Position numbers and translations under genes: made by a program. Positions 30,580 through 41,312 of a DNA stretch of 64,000 bases are shown here, piece after piece. This DNA comes from Glebionis coronaria (taxonomy: Eukaryota; Streptophyta; Magnoliopsida; Asterales; Asteraceae), in contig CM046874.1 of NCBI GenBank assembly GCA_025667525.1, positions 423,505,729-423,569,728 of the forward strand. The letters are read 5' to 3'. The notes below the pieces were generated by a model, which saw only the letters and a program-made list of their open reading frames with translations, searched no databases and was not told where the DNA came from. How positions within the stretch are numbered: position 1 is the first letter of the stretch; each line of letters begins with the position of its first letter.

Positions 30580-32460
30580 AATCCTCTACACTTAACCATT
30601 GCCATGCCCTCATGCGATGCTTAGTGATAAAGCAAATTTACACTTTTCTCATAATCAATCAACCTTGGCCTTATTAAAATACTAATAAACAAAAATTTAA
30701 ATACTAAGAGAAATTAAAACTTTTAAAGGAGATAAAAGGATAGAAACCATTTTCACTTGAAAATAGCTATATGGAAATAACTTGCAAAGAGATCAAGGAC
30801 TTACATTAGGGCTTTGGTGCTGCGAAGATTTATCACCCTCAAGTTTCACGTTCCCCAAACTAAGCTTAAAAACGAGATCATTATTATTATAAGTTAGCAA
30901 TTCAAACACTTACACACATGGCTTAATTATATGCTTAAACTCCCTTATTCCTAGGTGTATCTCTTATATTTTATTTTTGTCTTAGAATGATCATGAAGAT
31001 GCATTTTTGGACTTATTTCGATAGTTTATTTAGGCTGAAAGCAAAGTAGGACAATTTGATCAATAGTTAGCTAAAGGACAAAATCTCTTAAAACTGCTTC
31101 TCGGGATATCAAAAAGTTCATATCTTGGCATAACTTGGTTCACGATTTGAGACCTTTCTCGGGCCGATATTTGGCATGTACTTCTTACTTCATATCTTGA
31201 GAGACGTTATTGAGATAATGGTCTTCTCTTCATTAATAGAGTTTCTTCACTTGGAGACTTTTGAGGGGTACTCCAACTTTGTTGACCACGACTTCATGAT
31301 TATTTCTTCAATCTCTAATTGGGATTTGAGATACAACGATCCGCCTCCTTTTCGGACTTGGATCTATTTATCCTCATACCTTGTTAGGGTCTTTTCGGAT
31401 AGACTTCTCCATGATCTTTATGGGAGTTGATTGCTTTTCGTCGTGAGTCTTGATCCTTCATATCGATTTTGGGAATAATGTTTTTCACATCACCTTGGAT
31501 CTTTAGCAATAAAATGGAATCCTCATGCCTTGTTAGGGCCTTTTTGGACTCGCCAATCTTCGCGCCCCGCTTCATAAGTTATGCCTTGGCTATGAACTCT
31601 TATCATTACCGAGCAACTTTTAAACGATCTTGGGCTAGAAGCTAAGTAACCTTTCAAATCGTACGACCTTACTTATTGCAGATAAATTATTAGCAAGTGA
31701 TGGGAGAATAGGCAAATAATCACACCAAGTGAGCTTGTGCAAGAATACCGACTTATAATTGACTCTATCATTTCTCGTCCTCCACAATTTAAAATCTCAA
31801 ATAATGAGACTCGTGGATGCTTAGCCTAATAAACCAATTAAGGTCTACATGGTTAAGGATACTAGCTAGAATAGACTTGGATAAGTCTATTCGGGTTGAG
31901 TCAAAATAATCGCAACGGGCCTAATATGTCAAAGATTTCAAAACCAACTACACCACTTTATTAATATTTTTGACTTTATTGCGGGATATATACATATGAA
32001 AGCAACAATAAAAATTTAAAAATTACAACTAAATGGCCAAAGTTAATTAAAAATTTGAAAAATGCTGAAAAAGATGATTTTTCGGTTAAATGAAGGCACT
32101 TTAAAGGGAAAGTCCACTTAAAACTTCGATAGAAGGCTCCCCTACACTTAAGATAAACATTGTCCTCAATGTTTAAGCATGTGGGAAAATTCTCCCCTAC
32201 ACTTATGACATTGTGCACGTTGGTTAAATCAAGCTAAGGAAGAGACGACTAAAGTGATCAATTTCAAATGTGAGTATGAAGAAGATTGAATCATGATAGT
32301 TGAGAGATAGAACCGGTATTGCAGATAACATAGGAGCACGGTTCTTCAAAGGTTCCAAGAGTGCACTTATCCCTGTAATCACATCACCATACAAATACAA
32401 GCAACCTATATAGCTCCCCCTATACTTAGGATGAAAAACGAGGAAGTGGGATAGATGCTC
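30580..32460 (-). other. Athila-B polypurine tract and 3' non-coding region
   Basis: The terminal tract is 30580-30593 (minus strand AAGTGTAGAGGATT) directly before the LTR. Three similar blocks recur inside at 32137-32152, 32192-32206 and 32414-32430 (AAGTGTAGGGGAG type on the minus strand). The hairpin AACATTG-tcct-CAATGTT is at about 32157-32174. No credible ORF. It is collinear with 5359-7190 of Athila-A. Confidence 0.78.
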
Positions 32461-35274
32461 GGGTAACTTCTCGTTTTCTTCAAGAAAAATGTACTCTAGA
32501 TGAGGAGGTAGGTCTTTAAGCTCAAGAGTAGGAGGATCCTCAATAGATGGTGTAACTAACGATAGATCAACATTAGTCACCTCTTTAGGAGAGGGAGGAG
32601 GAAACGGGTCTTCATTGAGAAGTCTCTCAATAGTACGAATGTCTTCATCTCAATTAGTGGAAGAATCATCATACTTAATATCGAGAGGACCCAAGCTAGC
32701 TTCGAAATCATCCAAGTCACTTTCTCCAAAAGGAGTCAATGCCGGAGCAATTGAGGCAACGGTCTCAACATTGGGTAGAAAAGAGAGAGTACTTTTGCAA
32801 GCATCATGAAAATGTTCTTCACAAGCCTCATCGAGAACATCAATAGCATTAACACTCTCATATGAATAAGGTTGCTTAGAAATCTTACCCATGTTGAAGA
32901 CAATTTTATCGTCACCAACTCTCATGATTATTTCGCCCGCGGCTACATCAATGAGAGTGCGACCGGTCCTCAGGAATGGACGTCCAACGATTAATGGAAC
33001 ACGAGGATCCATCTCGTAGTCAACGACAACAAAATCCGTCGGGAAGGTGAATTTGTCAACGCCAACAAAGACGTCTTTGGCTATCCCCACTGGATAAGCA
33101 ACCGTACGGTTGGCTAATTCCAAAGTCATTTTGGTGGGGACTAGCTCAGGGAGAGATAATTGCTTCCAAACACTTAAAGGCATTAAGTTTATACTGGCAC
33201 CTAGATCGGCTAGGGCCATGCAATTCTCTACTCCCGGGAAGTTGCAAGGAATCAAGAAGCGACCCCGATCACCAAGTTTGGTGGGCCATTTCCTTAAGAG
33301 AACGGCGGAGCAATTCTCATTAAGTTGGGTCTGAGCGATGTCAAGAAGCTTCTCCTTGTCACTTAGAAGATCTTTAAACATTTTCGCGTATTTAGGCATG
33401 TGAGCGAGAGCCTCGGTAAAGGAGATGTTAAAATTTAATTGTTTAAACATTTTTAGAAAGTTTGAAACTTGAATATCATCCTTGCTCTTTTGCTTCTCTT
33501 TCCTCAACCTTGAAGGATAAGGTATATTGGATGAAGAAGAAGGCTTTAGGGGAGTAGGATCACTCACAACCGCGGGTGGTGGGGAAATGGGGGTAGAAGG
33601 TGAAGGAGGTGAGGAAAGTTGCTCTTTTTCCTTGTTCACAATCACGGGTGGAGGTGTAGGAAGCTCGGGTTCCGTATAACCTTTTCCACTACGAGTAGTG
33701 ATTGCTTTCATCTCCCCTCTTGGATTCGCAACGATGTTACTCAGAAGAGTACCCGAAGAAGAGGGTTGATTACCTTGGATGAGCGAACCAATCATATCAC
33801 GAATGTTAAGCGCTTGAGTGCTGAAAGAGTCTCTGATGTCTGCACGAATTTCATTGCTTTGTTTTGCCATATCATTCCTAAGCTCGGCTCAAATATCGTT
33901 TCCTTGTTTCTCCATTTCGCCCTTCAAGTTGATGACTTGACTCTGAAGATTCGTCACCAGCTCCCGATTAGTCTTCATGAATGTCTCGACATCTTGATTT
34001 AATGCCATCGGTTGATTGAGAGGTGGAGCCTGGTAAGCTTGAGAATTTCCTTGAGTTGGGTATGGGTTTCTTTGGGATTGATATTGATTTTGAGCACGAG
34101 GTTGGGATTGGTTGTTTCGGTTATAGCTTTGTTGTTGGTTTTGGTTTGAAGGAGGGAAACCGGGTGGAGCAAGATAATTGTTTGAATGATAACTTAGCAA
34201 GCTACGGTCTCCTTTAGGGCGAGCTTGATTGCCTCCCGTGGGATAAGTACCGTATGCCGCGTTAAAGTTTTCAGAGAAATTGCCTTGGCTAGAAGGACAA
34301 TCATTGTAAGAATGAGGACCACCACATGTGTCACAAGAAATAGCAACGGCTTTAGCTTGTTGAAAGTGGTTTGTGGCCATAGTCATGAAATTCTTTTTCA
34401 TCTAAGCGAGTTGTCGAGAAATTTCAGTCATCTCAGGATTGGAAGTAGTAGAAGAAACATTGACTCTCGAGATAGATCTTGAGGATGCGGATGAATCCCA
34501 ATTCTTGTGGTGAGTAGTCATGTTTTCAATTAACTCTCTACACTCCTCCGGTCTCCTTTTCATAAAAGTACCACCGGCGGCATTGATCGTGTCACGATCA
34601 CGAAAAGTGAGACCATTGTAGAAGGTGTCAATGAGAGTGACGGGGAGCATGTTGTGATTTGTACAGCGGTCGATCAAATCATTGTTTCGTTCCCAAGCAT
34701 CGAAGAGCGATTCATCATTGTCTTGCATGAATCCACGGATTTGGTTACGAAGGCTCGTGACCATGGATGGAGGGAAGTAGCGCGACAAAAAGCGTTGAGT
34801 CATGTCGTCCCAAGTATGAATAGAGTTCTTTGGGAGACGGTCAAACCATTTTTCGGCATGGTGAGAAAGCGAGTGGGGAAAGAGTTGGAGGCGAAGGTCA
34901 TCCATAGAAACACCGGGGGACTTCATGCTTTGGGTGATGGTAATGAATTTGTCGAGGTGTTTGTTGGCATCATCATCCGGAATTCCGCGAAATGGGTTAG
35001 TTTGCACTTGTTGGATCATGTGATGCTTCAACGAAAACTCTTGAGCCGTGACATGCAACGGTGTAATCGGGCCTCCACGTCCGTTCATTGTGGGTTGACA
35101 TAGCTCCTCCATGGTTCGTAGGTCGGGTAAGGGTGGATTATTCATGTTTTGGTGGGGTGGATTATTATTGTTGTTGTTTGGGAGGGGTGGATTATTATTG
35201 TTGTTGTGTACACCGGCCATGTTTAATTGTTCGAGAGTCTCGGGCTCTGAATAAGACGTTGATCGAGTACGCAT
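32461..35274 (-). pseudogene. gag-pro: Athila-B gag-protease, three nonsense changes
   Basis: Homologous to the Athila-A ORF. 34402-35274 is gag, starting MRTRSTSYSEPETL. 33889-34401 is the knuckle region (CDTCGGPHSYNDC). 32650-33870 contains the protease site ADLGASINLMP. The breaks are point changes, not frameshifts: Glu to TAG at about 34402, Arg CGA to TGA near 33887, and Trp TGG to TGA near 32649. The downstream end is fused at about 32461 to the 3' non-coding region by the pol deletion. Confidence 0.9.
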
Positions 35275-35467
35275 ACACTAAAAAGTAAATGCAAGAGAAA
35301 ATATTTTTGGTTGACTTTTGTAGGTTTTTTAATGTTTTTGTGTTTTTGAAAATTTTAGATTTTTATGGGTTTTTTGAAAATTTTTGTGCTTGAAAATAAC
35401 GTTCCCGAAAGAACGGATCCCAAAATCCAATTTTTCTCACAAAAAACCGTTGATCCTTACGAAAAGA

Positions 35468-35483
35468 GCCGGCAACGGTGCCA
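35468..35483 (-). other. Primer binding site of Athila-B, tRNA-Asp
   Basis: The minus strand reads TGGCACCGTTGCCGGC. Compared with the canonical Asp primer site it has one G-to-A change at a CpG, which fits deamination after insertion. It lies 3 nt from the LTR edge. Confidence 0.88.
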
Positions 35484-35486
35484 TTT

Positions 35487-37231
35487 TAATAACTGACTTT
35501 TGGTTGGTTAATAAAAGGTTTTGCTTGCAAGATCTTTCTTTGCGTTGCTCGTACCCAATTGATATATGTCGTTGTTTCGTTCTCGGTATCTTCTCGAATT
35601 GATCACGGTCAAAAGTGGGATCGTTGTAATTGGTGACTAAAAAGGGGGAGCTTTGGTCTAAATCTACTAAAATGATAAGTGCTAGAAATAATAAAATTAA
35701 ACTAAAAGCAATTACTGAGAGTAAAAATAAAGCTAGAATGTAAAACTGGAAAACTAGAAATTAAAACTGGAAATTTACCTTATTCGGAAATATGGCTATC
35801 CGGAATATTTTCTCTTACTCGGAATGTCAGTCTATGCGGAATAATGCGGAATAATATGGCTTATGCGGAATATACGGCAATGCTGAATAATGGTCCTATG
35901 CGGAATAGTAACTCTATATGGAATAATAAGCCTACTCGGAATATTATGATGGAAACCTTTATGCGGAATATTTACGAAATACCCCTATTCGGAATGTTTT
36001 GATGAGAACCATTATGCGGAATGTTTTGAAAAGAAAATCTATGCGGAATAATTGAAAGAACAACCCTATGCGGAATATTAGCACTACTCGGAATATTTGA
36101 TATTCCGTGTAAACAAACACAGTCACACCTCGATCCGGAATAACTGGATATTCCGAACCAACACCAAAATCTCAAACTCTATCCGGAATATTTTGATATT
36201 CCGAATAATCAACTCAATCAAAGAATGCTCTATGCGGAATATAATCCCTACTCGGAATAATTAGATATTCCGAGTAAACAACAAATTCTCTACCTTGATC
36301 CAGAATATGGAAAAATTCCGAATCAACAGTAAGTCATAAACCTCTATTCGAAATATGGTGAATACAGTAACAATAAGCGAAGAACAGAGATTTACAAAGG
36401 CACGAATTTAACACCAAAATTTACCAAGTTTTCAATCAAAACTTAAACCAATTTCACCACTAATCATTTACCTAAGATAAACATCAATCCAAAACCACAA
36501 AAACTTAAAACCCACTTACTTATGATGATCAAACCAATAAAATAAAATTTAAGAACTTTGAATCATAAAGAGATGAAGAACAAGATGATGGAAAGATTAA
36601 AAGTAAACTTGTATTAATGATTTAGGATTCAACAAAACAAAATGGAAAGATTAAACTTACAAGATTGGAAGAAATCAAAGAAAAATGAAAACCACTCCTT
36701 AAGGGAGATGGTTTTTCCTAAGAACTCGGAAAAAATGTAACTAAAAAGAACTAGTGGAAAGTCTTGAATGGGAGGAGTATTTATAGGCTTCTCCATTGGT
36801 TGGTGAGTGGGCTTTCTCCCTTTCTTTTTGTCTTCTCGTCTTTTCAGAAAAGTTGACGTTTTCGATTTCGATTCGGGATTTGTCGACGAATAAATTCAAC
36901 TCGTCTTTTAATTTCTTCATTTAATAGACTTGAGTTTCTTCGACATGTGTAAATCTTCCATCTTTGGTCCTATTCTTCGATAAATCTTCAAATAGGCCCA
37001 TTGACTTCAAATCTTTTGCACCTCTTGGACTATAGACTTCGTCTTTTCGTCTTTTTCCTTGATAAAACCCGTGCAATCCCATGTTTTCTCCAATATTTAT
37101 CCGGTTGGCTCTGAAAACAAAACAAACACACAAACCACGCATAATTCCAAACAAATGACATTAAATACGCGTTTTGGTCTTGTTTTAGCAAGAAATGAGT
37201 GGTAAAAGGATGGGTGTTTTCACACCTATCA
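35487..37231 (-). mobile_element. Athila-B 5' LTR (1745 bp)
   Basis: Same length and layout as the 3' LTR. The TATAAATA box is at plus-strand 36778-36785, on the minus strand. The CGGAAT motif series occupies about 35780-36350. By eye the two LTRs differ by a small number of substitutions and no large indel. Confidence 0.92.
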
Positions 37232-37922
37232 CCAAATAAATCCATATGTAGCAAGTGAAGTGGTTTAGAACTAGAGTGCACAAGTTTAGACTTAAATGAG
37301 ACTTTGTACTGTTTGCCTTTAAGACATGCAACACAAGAATGATCATTGTGGAAAGCCTTGGAGGGTAACCCATCAACTAAATCATGTCTCACAAGTCTAT
37401 TGATATTCTTCAAGTTTATGTGCCCTAACCTTCTGTGCCATAGATTACTTTCATCTACTGAAGCTTTAGCATAAAGACATGACAAATTGTTGTTCATCCT
37501 AATTCCATTAAGATTAACATTATAAATATTCTTATGCCTAGGTGCTCTATAATCAATAAACTTCTCATCAGGCATCTTAAAATCTTTGCTTAACACCAAG
37601 CATTCAGTATCAGTGAAAAGAACCTTATTTTTGTTATCACATACTTGTGACACACTAAACAAATTATAGTTAAGTTCTTTTACCCGAAATACGTTCTCAA
37701 AACGTAAATTGTTGGTGATAAGAGTGCCTTTACCAGAAATTGTACCATATCCTCCTCCAAAGTACACTTTGTCACCATATTTAATGGGGTAAAGTTAGTC
37801 AAGTAATCTTCCTTCCCCGTGATGTGCCTAGAGCATCCACTGTCCCAATATCTATAATCATTGACATGCTTTTGAATGCCCTGCACATAAAGAAAACGAG
37901 TTAGTTTTCTTTGAGGACCCAA
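37232..37922 (-). pseudogene. Copia-2 pol start: protease and integrase N-terminal half
   Basis: 37680-37922 has the protease site [12 protein letters not shown] (Met to Ile beside the active site). 37232-37767 has the protease end and the pre-integrase domain ([22 protein letters not shown]), up to LLHMDLFG with the first catalytic Asp, where Athila-B interrupts. A frameshift lies near 37790. The gag-pol junction reads TAACTC, so the stop/start overlap seen in Copia-1 is absent here. Confidence 0.9.
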
Positions 37923-37924
37923 GC

Positions 37925-40726
37925 CTGAGCAGACTTAGATTCATTTGGTTGTTCAACAAGAACATATTTAGTCCTTATAACAACCCCTTATTCATCCCTT
38001 TGTGACCTGGACACCCAGTTTACCCTAATTGGTTTAGTCATGACCTTTGAAATATAATGAAATCTGTTACAAGTCATAGAAATCCCATCAGAATTAGGGT
38101 TTTGATCTTGTTTGGTTCTCCAAGTCAAACTAGATGAAGCTTTAGACCCCTTTCCCTTAGGCTGTAAGTACCTATTATTACTTGGTTTAACATAAGAACC
38201 AACACTAGCTTGTTGTGGCATTTTCATACCATACCTAGCGTTAAACTTGTTCTTGTTAGCGCTGAATTTGTACTTATCAGCGCCCAAATTAGGGTTTGCT
38301 ACAGGAACCCATTGTCTGTTAGACCATGTATTGGTCTTTTGAAAGGGCCTTTGTCCATGTGTATTTGTCCCTTTATTAAAGAAGGGATCTGGTCTAGTAA
38401 CTTGTGGACTTGGTTGGACATAAGGTCTGGGTTTGACCATGGTTGACCTATTGTCAGCGTTGACTTTTGAGGCACTGACACATTTATAGGCCAAATGAGA
38501 AAAACTCCCACTTGTATAAATAGCTTTTCTAGACATAACTTTAGGTCTAGATTGAAAGAACCCTGTCCCATTAACACTAGCTTGGCTTTGAGGTGACCTA
38601 GGTTTTCTATACATTTCAGCGTATTTAACACTAGGTTTTCTATCAATAGATGAGCCAAGATCAACAGGTTTTCCAGTGGTAGGGTTGGTCACAGTTATGG
38701 GTGTAGGCTCAAGTGGACTCTCACTAAGCATTCCACCCTTAACAACGAGAAAAGGGTTGTCTTCTTTCCACTTCTCAAGGTCAACCACCTTTTGTTGATA
38801 TTCCTCAACTAGGGTGAGCACTCTAGGTGGAGGAATAAATTCCTCTTCTTGGAGTTCTGGAATACCAGTCCATGAGAGATCCTTTCTCTGAATACCATAA
38901 AATTTCCCAACAGGTGGAGGAACAACAACATATTCATTCAATCCAATCCGAGACATATCCCTAGGGTTTCTTTGTTCACTAACACATTTTTCTAGGGTTT
39001 GGCTAGCTTTATCAAAAAATTTAATTTTAAGCCCTACATTCTCTTTATCCTTAATGGCCTCATCTAACTTAAATTGCACTTCTGCTCTGGATGTCATCAG
39101 AGTGTCCCTAAGTTCAATACTGACTTTAAGATCATTAGACAAAACATTGATTTGATCTTCTAGGTCAAATTCCATTTTCTTATATTCCTCAACAGACTTT
39201 TCAGTTTGAACAAGTGCCATCTGATAGTTAGATAGCTCGCATTTTTCATCAAAAACATCTGATTTTAACTTTAAGATTTCTTTGTTAAGTTTTTCAGTGT
39301 TTAAACAACAACCTTTACTACAGTAAGCATCATCATATACCTCATTATCTGATGAAGACGAGGAATGTGCCATAAGAGCAAAGTGAACATGCTCTTCTTC
39401 TTCCTTCTCTGCAATCAAAGCCTTATTCTCTTCTACATCCTTTGGCAAAAAGCTCCAATCCCATCCAACACCATGAATGTCTTACATGGCAACCATAGAT
39501 TTTGTCTCTTCAACCTTGACGACTTGGCTTGAAGGCTTTCCAGCATCAGATCTTCTTGGAGATCTGCATTCCCTCATAAAGTGACCCACCTTATGGCATT
39601 TGTAACACTCAACCTTGGATTTATCAAACCCAGTAGTGTCTTTAGCATTGAAGGTCATCTTCTTTCTAAATCTCCTATTCCATCTGTTGGCCCCTATGCT
39701 TGCAAGTGTCATGTTCCATTTAATATCCATCTCTTCAAAATTCTCATCACAGATTTTCTCAAGATCCTCATATGTAATCAAGGAACCACTGGGCAATGCA
39801 GCAATGTATGCACATACTATATCTTGGTCAATACCAGCAGGTTTAAGCCTTGGTGAGTCAACATTGTATGTGTCAGCGTCTGAATGTGAGGTGCTAACAA
39901 AGTTTGATCCACCACTGACATAAGGTGATCCAGTAACAGGATGCATATATGATTCTCTCTTATGAACTTGAGTTTCACTATGTGAGATGAAATCCATGTT
40001 TCCAGAAGTAGATTTGCTTCCATGATCCAATAAGATTTCATTCTCTACAATCTTTAGCTTATTGTATACGTTATCAAAAGTAGAACTCTTATGGGCATTG
40101 GTAGAAATAATAGACCTAGCTTCAATTTTCCACGCATCACCAAGACTTTTGAGGAAAGTAGTAATGATATCAGCATCATTATACTCTGTTCCCATAAAGG
40201 TCAACTTGCTAGTGATGTCTAGAGGCTTGCTTGTTACCTCACTTAGCTTCTCATTGGGAAGAACCTTAAACACAACATACTCATGCAAAAGTTGCTTCTT
40301 CTTTTCTTGGGCAGTATCATCATTACCACCATAGTTGACTTGAAGAGCTGCCCAAAGTTCTTTGGCAGACTCAAAGCTTCTATACTTATGCTGATTGTTT
40401 GGACCCAGAGAGAGTTTGAGAATGTTTAAGGTCTTCATGTCATTCCTTCTCTTGGCTATATCAGTAGTTGAGACAGCTCTTCCATCCTCAGGTCTTTCCC
40501 TACGTTATTCAGCAGTAGAACCAGTAGTAGACCTTGTTAGAATAAGAGCTGCAATCTTAGCTGCTTTATCAAATTCGTTTCCATATTCAATAATCTCCCA
40601 GAGAGTATGATCATTAATTTGAAGGTATTGTTCAAAATTGAACTTCCATTGTTCAAAGTTGTCAGGGTCGAACATGGGAATTTTTAGGTTGTGGGTTGAT
40701 GAGGAAGAAGATATTGTAGCAGACAT
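37925..40726 (-). pseudogene. Copia-2 gag, broken
   Basis: Starts at 40726 (MSATISSSSSTHNLKIPMFD), homologous to Copia-1 gag. Open pieces are 40505-40726, 39482-40438 and 37988-39448, separated by stops near 40505, 39482 and 37988. The first knuckle (CYKCHKVGHFMREC) is intact. The second has lost both leading cysteines ([14 protein letters not shown]). TGTCAGCG motifs occur at 38248-38285, 38450-38475 and 39868-39920. Confidence 0.9.
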
Positions 40727-40807
40727 CTTTTTAGTTTTAGGGTTTTGGTGTTTATAGGGTTTACTGTTCTTCTAGATCAAAGTTCCTCAACAAGATCCGA
40801 TACCACT

Positions 40808-41312
40808 TGTTGATCCCAAACTTAGATCGATTATCTTTGTGTTAACGAGATTGAATCAAGTTTAACACGTAGAGAAACTTTGTTGTTGTTATGAACAATC
40901 CAAGTGTTATGCGAAATTAACACTTAGATTAAAGAACAAGTAAAACAAATAAACCAAACTTTCACTCTTGATTGATAAATTGAACATGAGTACAATGAAA
41001 TTCGAATACTGAATAATGTGTGTCAAACTATAAACCCTACGACCTCCTTTTATAACATAAGGAGTCGTGTACAATGGATAACCTATCAACTATTCTAGGA
41101 AAGATAAATATAGAAAATACAATATTGAGTAGATCTTTTCTTCAAATAATAAACGTGTTAACTAAGTTGTCCTATCAGTGCTTGGACTTCTTCTTGTCAG
41201 CGCATGGATATCTCTTTTCAATGTTTGATATGTCAGCGCTTGATTTCTTCCTATCAGCGTCCAATTAACTCTTGTCAGCGACTAAGTGTCTTGGCTCATT
41301 TTATTCCCAACA
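40808..41312 (-). mobile_element. Copia-2 5' LTR (505 bp)
   Basis: Minus strand TGTTGGGAATAAAATG to GGGATCAACA, with a degenerate Met primer site next to it (TGGTATCGGATC, about 40795-40806). A TATAAAAGG box is near 41046-41054. Six TGTCAGCG-type motifs lie at 41175-41280, at the same relative place as in Copia-1. The adjacent candidate target duplication is cgtac (41313-41317); its partner is off the window. Confidence 0.9.

Larger units (their letters stand above)
28835..37231 (-). mobile_element. Athila-B: non-autonomous Athila with intact LTRs and no RT or integrase
   Basis: 8.4 kb flanked by ccaaa at 28830-28834 and 37232-37236; its removal restores Copia-2 integrase as in Copia-1. LTRs 28835-30579 and 35487-37231 are both 1745 bp with scattered differences. 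It has gag and protease homologous to Athila-A, but RT, RNase H and integrase are gone: the sequence jumps near 32461 from the 3' non-coding region into the segment just after protease. It could only have moved using another element's enzymes, unless the deletion came after insertion. Confidence 0.92.
3464..41312 (-). mobile_element. Copia-2: old SIRE-type Copia element, split by three later insertions
   Basis: Collinear minus-strand pieces are 3464-3979 (RT), 27122-28834 (integrase end, linker, RT start), 37232-37922 (protease, integrase start), about 37925-40726 (gag) and the 5' LTR 40808-41312. Joining across the Athila insertions gives the same order as intact Copia-1. The RT end, RNase H, third ORF and 3' LTR should lie beyond the Gypsy element at the left edge. 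Many stops and frameshifts show it is dead. It shares gag-pol, LTR ends, primer site and the TGTCAGCG motif with Copia-1, so it is an older member of the same group. Confidence 0.9.
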
